From Takifugu bimaculatus (lineage: Eukaryota > Chordata > Actinopteri > Tetraodontiformes > Tetraodontidae): a stretch of 64,000 bases of DNA. The stretch spans positions 13,053,212 through 13,117,211 of the forward strand of contig CP034983.1 of the NCBI GenBank assembly GCA_004026145.2, read 5' to 3'. Below the pieces are notes generated by a model, which was given only the letters and a program-made list of their open reading frames with translations, searched no databases and was not told the origin of the DNA. Below, one piece after another: positions 50,701 to 62,700 of the stretch; within the stretch, counting starts at the first letter, position 1, and each line of letters starts with the position of its first letter. The translations under genes were made by a program, and so were the position numbers.

Positions 50701-53700
50701 TGGTCTGATGTGTGTTAAGAGTGAATTTTTCTTGTTGATCGGCTCTGAAAATGGTCGGGGCCGACCATATTTAACAAAAAACTCCGTGTGTGGAAAGCCA
50801 ACAAATCCATAGCCAGGATTCCGTGAATTGTACAGAATTGAATTGAATGGAATGTAGCCAATCAAGAAGCGAGCAGGCAGCTCTCCAGTTTTTTATTTTA
50901 TTTCAGAAACACTCCCAAGACCTCCATCATCACCACTTCTCGCCCTCTTCTATGTTGCATGTTGTGTTCTTCGGTTGTTGCCTTTGTCTTCTTTGTTTTT
51001 TTGTTGGATCACGTGAGATTTCCGATACCTGACTTTTTAGCTTCATGCATAGGGGGGTCTCTAACAGATCAAAAAAATCTCTTTAGATTTAGAAAATCCT
51101 TGTCCCTGATAGAAAATCCCAAAAAGCAGAGGCCTCCACTGCAACGAGCGCTGAGCGGGGACGTCTGTGCGTGCAGCCGGTCAAACACCTGCTGGGGAGA
51201 GCCGATCGAGATGGTAGAAAAGCTTATTGAAGTCACCTGCTGAGGCAGCACAGACCCCCAATAAACCGCAGGACTCGCTTTTGTAGCTTTTTAAAAGCCT
51301 GCATGGTAAAACAATGAGGGGACCAGAATAAATATCCAGTGTCTCCCTCATGTGCAGTTCGATTGCTCAGAAGGAAAGGCTGATTTGGAGCTGATTTGCA
51401 GGACGTATGCAGTGGCCGTCTTATTTTTCTAGCAGCCGGGTTACACCTGTTCCTGATTACTCCTGATCTGCTGATGGGCACCTGTTGCTTGTTGCTCAAT
51501 TATGCTCAGTCAGCATAATCAGAACCAGCTCTGCCTCATTCTGGTTCAAAGGGTCAAAGCCAAGCATAGCTTTAAGCTGCGTAGTGTTTATTTTTAGGCC
51601 TTTTTTCATTTATTCTGAGGTCTTTGTACAAATCAGCTCAGAATTTTGACAAGGAAAGGTATAGCAGAGCACATATGGTATTAAACTCTCCTAAAAACAA
51701 TGGTATGATTTAAAAGAGGCTGATATCATCCAGGAGTTGATAGGAGCTGCCTCGGGTCAGGATTAAATGCGATGTATTCACCCAGTGAAGCGAAGCCTGC
51801 AAACACTGGGATGTTTGCAGGCTGGGGTTGAGGGGGGGGTTTCTCTTATCTGGGTTCTTGGAGCATATCACACCTCTGAGCAGGGTGGACGCTGGATTAA
51901 TTAAGAGGGGAAAGGGGCAAAAGGGTATTAAATCCCAGGAGGTGAGAAGGAGGGAGAGAGAGAGAGAGAGAGGGGTTCCAGCTGGAGCTATTTATACAGA
52001 CACCTTTTTATAAGAGCAATTTGACTCTGACTCCATCACTCTCAGATATTTAGACACTATCTTATCTCTGTTATAATTTACTCCAAACTTACAGAACGGA
52101 GCGTGTGAAGAAAAGCAGCTGAGTGGACTGATGGCAGCAATCACAGAGGAATTTGCTCAACTTTTTTTTTTTTCCTTTGGTCTTTGGGTTTACAAAAGTA
52201 CAGTTGAGGACCAGCCATTGACGTGCATAATGTCCTAAAGGAAGCAAAGAGGAGAAAAATACCAAAAAACTTCAAAAAAATAAAAACTAAAGATCCTTTA
52301 AAACCCAGAAAATCCCACAGAGCTTGACCAAACTGTTGCTCGTGGACACTAAAGCTCCTCTGGCGAGTAAAGATCAATAGATTGACAGGTTGAGTAAATA
52401 ATCTAAACACTCCTTTCAACACTGGGAAGCAGTTTTGGGTTTTAAAAAGATGACAACACAATAGATGGTTTTGGAAGTCTCCTCTCCTCTTCCCCCTCAT
52501 CTCTCTGTGCTGCGCTTGTCTTCATTAGACTGAATAAAACAGCAGTAACCTGACTCCAGGCGCTTGATGCAAAGAGCAGACAGTGGATCTGTGATGTTTC
52601 TGCCAGGACAACACATGTGCAGGTAGTTAGACCCTATTTCCAGTCCTGTCTGTGATCATCCTTCCATGGTCCCGACTCACCTTTAAGCGCAGGAAAAAGC
52701 TGCATTGCCCCCCCCCCAGTAATAACTCCTCAGGTGTCCTTGATGTGACCCACATGAAGATGTCAGGGGAGAGTTTGTGGAGTTTGCCAAGGCCTAAAAA
52801 AGGGGGTCAGACTCGTGCATGAACGGCGCTTCCATACCTGCATTCCTTTAACGCCTCTCGTAAAAAGGGTTCTACCTGTCTTTTTGTTCTGGAGGGAACC
52901 CAATCGTGCGTTCGTCCGACATTTGCGCCCCCCCAACTCACCTGTTTTTGTGTAACACTCGACTTTATGCGTCGCAACTCATATGCAAAAAGTTGTAAGC
53001 GTTTTGCGCCCAACACCTCCAGCAACAGAACACACAGGCACACTTTAACAACGAAACAGGGATCTTTTTCTTTTAGTATGACTAATAAAACCTCCTGTTA
53101 TTAGCGGTCCAAGATGTTAATGAGAGGGTGGAAAACGAGCGCAGCCGGTGCCAAGAACAACCTTCAGCTTCCTGGTTTTGCAGAGGGGAGCAGGAACGGA
53201 GAGCAACAGCTTCAGAGCTGTCAGAAGGATAATGACTATCACATTTTTCCATGTGTGGCCGAGACAGCCGACAGAAGGAATTCACTAAAATTCTGATTCC
53301 GGCACCTCTCGTGGAGCTGTACGCAGTGGTTGTCATGCAAGCATATGGCTCGATGATGGGATGAATCTGACCGTGCTGATGCACAATAGTGTAGACAACT
53401 CTCAGATCAACCATCAATAGTGTAGCCAACTCTCAGATTAACCATCCGCTAAAAGCAGTCGACCCTTTTGGTCATGTTGGAGATTTCGTTGCGACTGAGT
53501 CGGTGTTAATGGAGTTGAGGCAACACTTCCTAATCACCCGAAACAAACACAGTAGGGCAGTCAAGCCACCGTCTGCTCCTAATTATTGTTTTACCCAGAT
53601 GTTGGACAGCCCCATCTGAACCATGTGCCGCGCTATCTTGTTTGGAGCACATCTGCCGTTAATGCTACACATCACACTCCCGCGCCTAACATGGTGGGCC

Positions 53701-56700
53701 TGCACTCCTCGAACGGTGCATTCCACATCCCCGCTGATCTAGGATTTAGAGCCGTGAGTAACGTGGGGTTCAGTTTGAGTGGGCAACCAGCCTGAGTTGA
53801 GTTTTCATCTGATAACAGTCTCATTTGTAAGCAAAAGCAACACAGAGAAAACAGTTTTGAACTGAACTGAACAGTTTTAAAGTGTTTTTACAGCTGCATG
53901 TTTGACATCAATCTTAGTTCTGAGCCCTACTGGACCCAGTCCTACTGACACATTCATATTACCATTTAACAGCCCTCCAGGTTCTCAAAGCTACCATCAA
54001 ATCAGATTCTTATTGCCAGAAATCCTAAAAGCACACTGGCTCGATCCCTCACGGCCATCCCATTATGCCGGCAGAATCATGGACGGAAAATCAAAGAAAT
54101 GTTGTTCAAACTTCAAAGAAAGAGTCACGCAAGTGACACAAGAGGTGCTTTCAGGTTCCCTGTTCCTGAAGCGGGCCCAGGTGGCGGATGCGATGAGTTT
54201 GGCCGATGAACGTGGTGCGTCCCAAAAGTCTCCCTAAACTCTGCCCGGCTCTTTAAAGGCTTCCTGGTTTTATGTGGCAGAACCCCAGCAGGAAAGGAAC
54301 TGTTCTCCAGTGCATTTACATTTCAGACGCTTAAAATTCATGTCAGCTGGATATTTTTAGACAATTTGAACTCCCGCTGCAGTACCGTCCTTTCATCTGA
54401 CTCCATTCCAGTGGAACTGACGGAAAGAGGTGTAATGTAAAGTCTTTCTGGTTTTCCTTTGATGCGCTTGCTCTGTCAGCACCGGTGGTCTCTGTTGTGC
54501 TTCTCCCTGTTTTCGACTGGTGTCTGACTGGTAGCAGGAGACCTGACCTCTGCACGTTGGACATCAATCAGATTAAGTTTCAGGGAGTGAAACTCACATC
54601 TCCGGTCGAGCTTTTATTTTTCTGAACTACATGTTTCTGTTGTTTCTTGAGTCACGGTTGTGGTGGATGAATGAAGAGGAGCGTGCTCTGGCGGCTGTTG
54701 TTCTTCAGATGAAGCGTTCCTTGTCTTTTTATGCTGCTTTCCTTCCTTTTTGCTCTGTTCTTTTTGGCTAAAGTATCCCGGTGTTGTATATCCTTCAAAG
54801 TTGAGCGTAGGAAACCTATCAATTTCTAAATGCTAATGTGATGGTCATTAACAAAAAGGCCACACGCACACACAGACAACAAAAAACCAAACATGCATTT
54901 GCGAGTGAGCTGAGTTGTTTTTCTTTGTAACTAAAACCTCGAGGCACGTCGTGGGCCCCAAGTCTCTCCGCTGAGTAAGTCCATTCCCACTCATTTGTTG
55001 ATGCAGTTTTCTGGAAAGACGACCTGTTTGTGTAACTACGGCGAGCGCTTCGCCTGTGCAGGGACGGGCTGAGGCCTCTCGGCTCCTGGGAGGGGGGCTG
55101 CGGACACTGCTGAGGAGTGCGATCCAGCCTGACCACAGCTCATCTGACAACAATTTTGGTGTGTTTGTTTCTCTACCTGCGGTATCAGTCGGTGAAACAT
55201 CATGAAGGTGGGATCAAGAATGGGTTGGAGACCCAACCAAACTCACGGGCCTCTGAAGGAAATGATTAAAGAGAGTCTTTTAGCCATTTCTGGCAGCACC
55301 AGCAGATGCAGTTACAAACTAGCTGAAGCCGCTGAATGTTCCGCTACATTTAGGAACTGAAATATTTTCCTCTGACGACCCAAAAATGCCACTAATGTTT
55401 AATGATTCATGGATGCTGTGATGCCTCTTAATGACTACATGCGTAAATAAACTTTTGACACATTAAAAAAAAAAAAAACTTTACAAGGTGATAACCCTTT
55501 TCAGCTGTCTCATTGTGGCTAAACCAAATCCGTTAATGCAACTGTAAACACATCCAGCATCTGTTCAGCAGCAGCATTAAAGAGGTGTTGAGCTACTTGC
55601 AAGAAGTGTTTCAGTAAATAATTGGTGTATTAATTAAATTCAACATTTATTTTCTCTGAAATCATCAGTTTGAATCTCTCCTTCCCTGCCTCTATTGAAT
55701 ATTAGCATCACAGTTATCCTCTTAAGGAAGTGTAAGGTTTTCATCACGCTCTAAAAACACATGGAGCTAAATCAGGCCACACATGGAGCCGAGCTGGTAT
55801 CAGTTACTTGCGGGGCCCCAGAGACGTCCAGTGAACCCAGTAGCCCTATTTCCGCACTTCCTCTGATTGCGTCACATAGGCAGGTACAGCCCCGAAGAGA
55901 GCGCCGCTGGCGTGCTGAAGGAGCGTGTCCAAGCAGTAAAACAGCCGGTTATGAGGGTTAAACAGAGCCAGGACCTCCACTGTGACTGGAACGTCATACT
56001 TAGGCTGTGGATCCCACTCCACCAGTTTCAGACCCTCCATCTAGGAGTACTTCAATAATCTGTGACCGATTGGATTTAAGGTGTGTAAAGGATCATAAAA
56101 GGGACTTTTTTTTAAGAAATCCAACTGGTTTTGACCCATAACTGTTCACAGTAACGTATTAAACAGACCAGGCAAAGGATATTGAGCTTTTCATAAAAAA
56201 TGTTTTTAATAATGTTCAAACTTTTCTGGGTGGAGATTCAAGAGTACAGAACACACACACGCATGAAAACACACACACACACACATTGAGAATCCGATCC
56301 ATGACTCACTCATTGAACCATCATCTCCCTCCTCACTGTAAAACATCTTGGCTCCGTCGAACTTTTGAGGGATTTTCTAAAACACTTAATTTCTAAGTAA
56401 CAAAGGCCAGGCGCGTGAAGGATAATCGCAACGACTGGAAACAATCAATAAAACATCTTTCACGGCCGACAGTGATCGAGGAGGTAACCATATGACGTCT
56501 TTGTAATGCAGCTGCAGCAGCCTGGCACCATTTTTCATTTGAGTGGAGAAAACACACACACACACACACTGGGGGTGAGTGCTGGACCGGTTTCTGTCAC
56601 TTTCCCTTAAATTCATTAAAACCCATAAGCTATGGGGAGCTGGAAGCCGACACACATGTTCTCTCTGGAGCCTGCCAGCTTTTAAAGACAAGTCTTAACC

Positions 56701-59700
56701 TGTAACTATAACACCTGTGAAGAAACTGCTGTTATTTACGCTATTATTTTCCTGTCGGACACACTGCAGTCCATCAGTTGGGCAACAGAAAATTGCCACA
56801 ACCGGGCAAGAATAATTAGTTACGGCCAGCTATCCAGACGCTCACCCATTTGGCAAATGCTGCATTTGCTTCGTTGGATCGGTGGCCAAGCCAGATCGGG
56901 TTTTATTGTGAAAAAACATAACGTACAGAAGAGAACTCCAGCGCCACAGAGCTGGTTTGGTTTAAAGCAAATTTGACATAGAAAAATATTTACAGTGTCA
57001 GGTGATACACTATATGTCCCACAGAGAGCCAGTAAAACGTAAACGCAATCAGTCATGGACTTTTTATAGCATAATTGAAACCAAACGAATCAGATATTTA
57101 AAGATATTTGGGCATTACAGGAACACATTTACAGCACTGCGCCACCAGGTGGTCGTTGATGTTTTGGTTCCAAGCTTTTATGGAGCTCCTATCGTCCATC
57201 TTTGGGTGTTAATTTTCCATCCAAGTATTAATCTCTTCTCAAATCCAGGTGTTCCCATAAATTTGAGGACTCATTAGAAGCCAAATCTTTTTACGACAGG
57301 CATAGTTTAGGCTGTTGCTGCTTCATATTGTTGAATACAGAACATTTATTTGCATTTTCCCAACTGGAGTCCAGGCTCCTTGTCTTTGGTGCCAGGTATA
57401 ATTTGCTGATTGCCCCCTCGGAGGAATTTCAAGTTCCTGGAATGATGTGTGCGTTAGAGAAGACCGGCAGAGGTCCAAATCACATGTGTGTGTGACCTCA
57501 GCTCACGGCTTTGTGTACTCAGCCGTTACCATAGCATCACTTCTGCTATTTACAGTAAATAAACACTGTCTTTTTAATGAGGGAGCATTGTTGCGGCCTG
57601 TCAGGGGCGAATTAATGGCTCTTCCGACATGAAAATGACCATGCGTTGGTAATCCTTTGTTACGGGGACACATGAAGTCACAATGTGTGACCGAAGAACA
57701 AAGTGGCTCCACTCACAGCAGGAAAAAAAAAGCAAGTGTTGCTTCATGCGCCCCTAAAGTTCTTTGTTTCGGGCCGTTTGTGTGTAGCTCTGAGCAGTAA
57801 AGTGTTGCTGACAGCCTGCGGTCTGGGCAGTGGCACCTTGGACAGGGGTTGTTTTTTGCGGTCGTCAGCCATCAGATTCGATTGTGTCTGACTGTGCATG
57901 CGAACTGGAAAGATGACAAATCAGTGTCTGTTTCACTGATGAGCAGCCAAATGGAGGGAAAGCGAGTCTTTTTATATTTCAACGCGAACAATGAGGTCAC
58001 TGGTTTTCCACAGCGTGCGTCTCTTCTTTAGGTTTGAGATCAATTAAGAACGGTGTCACTCGGGGATTGAGTTACCCGTGAAGCTAAACATCGCACCGCA
58101 AACTCAATTTTTCCCTGTTTCTGCACCTTTGCACGTGTTTCGATGCCTCCACTTTTCCCGTCCTGGTGTTCCGTGATAGTTTGCAGAAATAAACAGGAGA
58201 CGGCATCGACTGGCGCGCGTGTCTTTGGGATGTTCGTCCAGTTCCTCTGCTCATCCAGGAAGTGACTTGCTGAGAGGTGAGCAACAAACGGGTCACGAGG
58301 AGGTCTTAGAAGTCTGCCGGCGGTGGTCGGAACACCTGCAGCTGCTCCGCTTCATGTCTGGGAGGTGTGAAACTGGAATCCCCCCTGTGGTGGTTGTGTC
58401 TTGTGTTATGTCAGGTGGTCCACATATTTGACAACCAAGTTGCCTAATGCTGAGATGGAAAAGCCGGTTGCTTGTGTAACAGTTTATACGCACACAGTGC
58501 AACAGATTAGTAAACACTGTCAGCCTGGTTGAACTGGACCGGCGAGCTGAGTCGGCAGTTCGTTTGATTACTGCGAACTGATGACCGTGATGGCTTCTGC
58601 AATAAAACAAACACATCAAGAGTTCTGAACCAGGCCAGAAGGCAAGTGTCGCATTCCCAGAATGCCGTGCTCCAGTTATACAGAGTTATACATCTTATAT
58701 TCACTGAATTTAATATTCAGTGAAAACATTTTCCTGACCCTATATGTTTCTTCTTGCGCAAATGATCTGGACACATTTAAAACATTGTGTGTATATTTAC
58801 AGTGTGTTATTCAATTTACTGTGCATTTTTAATACTTTTTGAACTGTTTGGCATTTGTTTTGAAGCTGGCAGACGTGCAGTTTCATCATTCTTCGCCCCA
58901 CCCCGAAAATAATGAGCTCCCCGCTTTGAAGACTTCTGGAAAGAATCTGCAAACGCTGCAAATGTTTGATATGGTTTATGTAAAAACGTCAGGATTTGAA
59001 ACAGTTTGATGAAATATGCGCTCTTCTACTGTATATTGTCATTGTTGGGAACACATGTTAAAGATTTATTTATAATGCAGCTTACAGGGGGGAGGGTGGT
59101 CCAGAGGTAGTGATGTCAGCCGTGTTGACAGAGTTCAGACTGCAGAAGAAAGTCATCAAAACTCTTTTTTAGGTTTGAAAATTTTAATAATTTTGAAGTG
59201 ACCATCAAGGCAAATTTCTTTAGAGCTCAATTCTTACGTGGGGGCAGTTTCATGTGGTGTGTTTCTGCCTTTATCAAGACTTTAACCAGATTCCTCATTA
59301 GTAGGAGAAGAAAGGGTCATTGTTTATTTCTGCTGGCTTAGTTCCATGTGTGAATATACCAAGGGAGGGTGAATGTTGACACCTGGCGTGTTCCTATAGA
59401 GGGAATGAAGAGTGAATGTAATGAGGGTCACAAGAAGATGAAGTCATGAAGTGATCTGGTGGATGCTGAAGAGTCTGCTCCTGTGTAAATATGACATATT
59501 GCTTCTTCCAAAAGCATATGTTTATTTAGCCTCTGTGCACATCCAACCCAGAGTCCAAAATGTGTGAATGGATGCAAGTGGAGCTTTTCCAGATATCATT
59601 TTCAGGATATCCTCTTTAATGTATGTGCAAAAGGGGCTAAATGTGCATTGAAATACTGGCAGAAAAAACACATAATGATGCAAACTGCAATACTTTGGTG

Positions 59701-62700
59701 AAGTCAGGCACAAACATACCAGCATGTGCTCATAAACGCTCACTACAAGACCTACGTATGTAGGTAGGCTGTTAGGTTAAAAAGGTGAATATGAGAGAGA
59801 ACAATGAGGCAATTGGCATTTTCACATGTGTACAAACAAATAGTGTTGCAAAAATGAATATTTCATCCAAATCTGACTGGCATTTGTCTGTGGTTGCCCT
59901 ATAGGTGGTAGCCATTTCATTGATTGGCTTCCATTTGTTGAAAGACCTGGAGAAATCCTTTCATAATGTGAAGTAACGCACACATCCTGGTCCTTCTACA
60001 TACACATTCACCCACTTCCTGAATTGAAAATGAAATGCAGCTGTGTTCCCGTCAGCAGTCTGGATCTGGCCGCTCGGCTTTCATGAAAGGAAGATTCCAC
60101 GAGTGCTGCTCCGAGCTTTTCAGTTCCACAATCAGCTGACGGAGATTTACGGCAACTGAAGAGCCTGACAAAAGAGGTGGCATGTGGGAATATGACAGCG
60201 CTTCTTTGGGAAGGACTCTTCCCCCACATGAGATTTGTGGATGGAAAAGAAGTTAGGCTAAACCCTGGGAAACAAGCATGTTGCTGAGAGTAAACAAGTT
60301 TGTGGGGGGGATTGTTTTTGTGTCCCCTGGCCCTCCGCTACCCGGACCCTAGGGGGAACTGCTTTAATGTCGACTCCAGGGCTGTTTGTCCAGATGTGGG
60401 ACTCCTGGACATGAAGAGCCCCCAAAGAAACACTGAATTATACCCCATTTCCTCTTTAGACTTTGAAGAATGGCAGTAAAATGGACTGAACAGTGTTTTC
60501 TCTCTTTTTCTTACGCAGGGATCCAAGAGGGCACCCAGTGCACTAAATGCAAGAATGAATGGGCACTGAAGACCTCCATAGCTCTGCTCTATGTGCTGTG
60601 TTCTCTCCTGACCATTGCTGTTGCTGTGCTCGGATATAAAGGTAAAACAAACCTCGTTATGCGAAACAAGTCGCAGCGTGTGGATCATTTTTTTTAATTT
60701 TTAAAAAAAGCCCTTAAATTTACATTTTTACATCTCATTTTGTTGGTTTGATCGAGTGTGGTAATCCATGGGAATCAAACAGGCCTGTCTTGTTCCGAAG
60801 CTATTGTAATTCACCACAAATGGACTATTTATTCCATTAAATGTGGATCCAATAAAAATTGTTCTGGGGTGGGGATTTGGAAAAGTATGTCCCTATCAAG
60901 TTTATCCAGTGCAAATGAAATTTGATTTGTGTCCAAGGTGCTGAGGCTAAGGCTGAAAATGTGCCTTTGTGCCCCTCCGACTCCACCCATCAGCTTCCCC
61001 CCACTTTATTTTATCAACCCCCGACCCCCCACCCCCCACCCCGAGCTCGCACCTCTAGTAAGCGTCTTCCATCTTTAGTGTGCCCGAACTTCCTCGGTTG
61101 CCTCTTTTCATATTTTTCCCAGGTCAGGAAACGGTCTCGCCGTCTTTTGGAGGAATGAACTTTGAATGTTCTTGCCATAATTGTTCTAAAAGCTCCCATG
61201 TGTAACTGCCCCCCCGAAATGACATGTTAACATGTGCAGAGTTATCTCTGCCCCTCGTGTACGTTGTAATGTACTTTTTCACACCGTGGACATGGCCGTT
61301 CCATGTTGCATGTTTCAGAACAGGCCTAATTAATCCCAGATGAGCCAGCTCGAAGCCAGTCCAGCAGAACCCACTGAAATTGGGTTTTTACTGGCACTGA
61401 AGCATTGCTATGTCAAGGGAACCACAGCTGAGGCTAAACACACCCCCGACTCCAGATGGTTAAGTAGTGAGACCCAGATCTATGCACTTAACATGTGTGC
61501 CTCCTCCACTGATGACCTACAGACACGAACTCTGCTCAAACTCCGGAATTCGGTGAACTCTTGGGTTCTCCCCTGCAGGTTGGGATATTGATTGACGCAA
61601 CCCGATGAAGTTGACAAAAAAAAATCCCTGGACTCCAGAGGATTTAAACCCTGTTAATTTCCTTCAAAAGGAGTTAAAACAAGTGCATGGCAATGCCAAC
61701 CACAATAAGGAGGTGATCTCTGAGATTGCAACGGCCAAATAAGGAGTTTACAGCTTAGACTCAACAGTATTTTTTACTATTTCTGGAAAAGGACGCTGGA
61801 TTTTACAAGACAGCCCAGCCAGTTTTACACCCACCCACACAAGATCTGGAGACAATACATAACAATAATAGTGAATATTTACTAAGAGCTTCTTGGCCAA
61901 AACTGAGGTTTTCTTTTCTTTTCTGCAGCCCTGTCGCAACTTTTCTGGAAGCGTGTTATGTTTTTCTCCTTTTTGTTGTAGCGTGATGCAATGAGCCTCT
62001 CTGGGAGTGGGTATATTAGCAGCACATGTGGGAAAGGGCCCAAAAAGTGTAGGAGATGCTTGTTTTAGTTTCCAGGCTACATGTGTAAACGTGGGTTAAG
62101 AAACAATAAGCGTAGGAGCCGCTTAGTTCTGCATCATTTGTCTTTTGCACTGAATTGAAGGGTCAGTGTGTTGAGAAATGCATTTATACATGTGGGAAAA
62201 AAAAAGTAGTGGCTGATAATAATGATGCCTGAATGAATTTAGGTGGTTTTAAAATGTGTTTATTTGCTGCAATGTTAGGGGTATTTCTGTGGCGTCTAAT
62301 TGGCTGCAGAAAGGAAACCCAAACAGCTTTGGTTAAAACATTCATTTTCAATTTGTAGACTCCCCAAGATTTCAGCGCCTGTGACTTAGAGTTGAGTCTG
62401 AGGGTGTTTTTCCATAACAGCGAGGCCTTCTTGACTTGCAGTCTGGAAACTGGGTTATAATTTCCTTTGGAGTCTTTGATTTAAGACTCACTTGGATCAC
62501 GGAACTGGATTTTGAGAAGAAATTCACATAGGGTCTGCCGAGATCGTCACTCCAGCCTCTGTGATTCATGTGCAGGCACATCTGTCTTCCAATACTTCAG
62601 AAACACACATCATTATCACAGCTTTTCAGCTAAAAATTCAAATATTTATTTGTTATATAACCTTGGAATTACAGTATAATTATGCTACTTGTGACAGTAA

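Larger units (their letters stand above)
47464..60518. other. colec12: 13-kb second intron of colec12
   Basis: No second gene is supported inside it. It holds microsatellites, a 31-bp tandem duplication (53384-53445), two perfect small hairpins (51794-51823 and 58700-58724) and one minus-strand ORF with protein-like character (55846-56040). Other ORFs, including ones of 137 codons at 48528-48941 and 124 codons at 50865-50491, show no recognisable domain. Confidence 0.6.

Noticed and set aside
50393..50865. Two overlapping minus-strand ORFs (67 and 124 codons), the first with an ATG and a hydrophobic start resembling a signal peptide
   Set aside because: No recognisable domain, low-complexity AT-rich flanks, frames overlap and stop without splice support; chance length in a 13-kb intron.
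57002..57277. ACACTATATG word resembling a Tc1/mariner terminal repeat
   Set aside because: Only about ten bases match, no inverted partner and no transposase remnant nearby.
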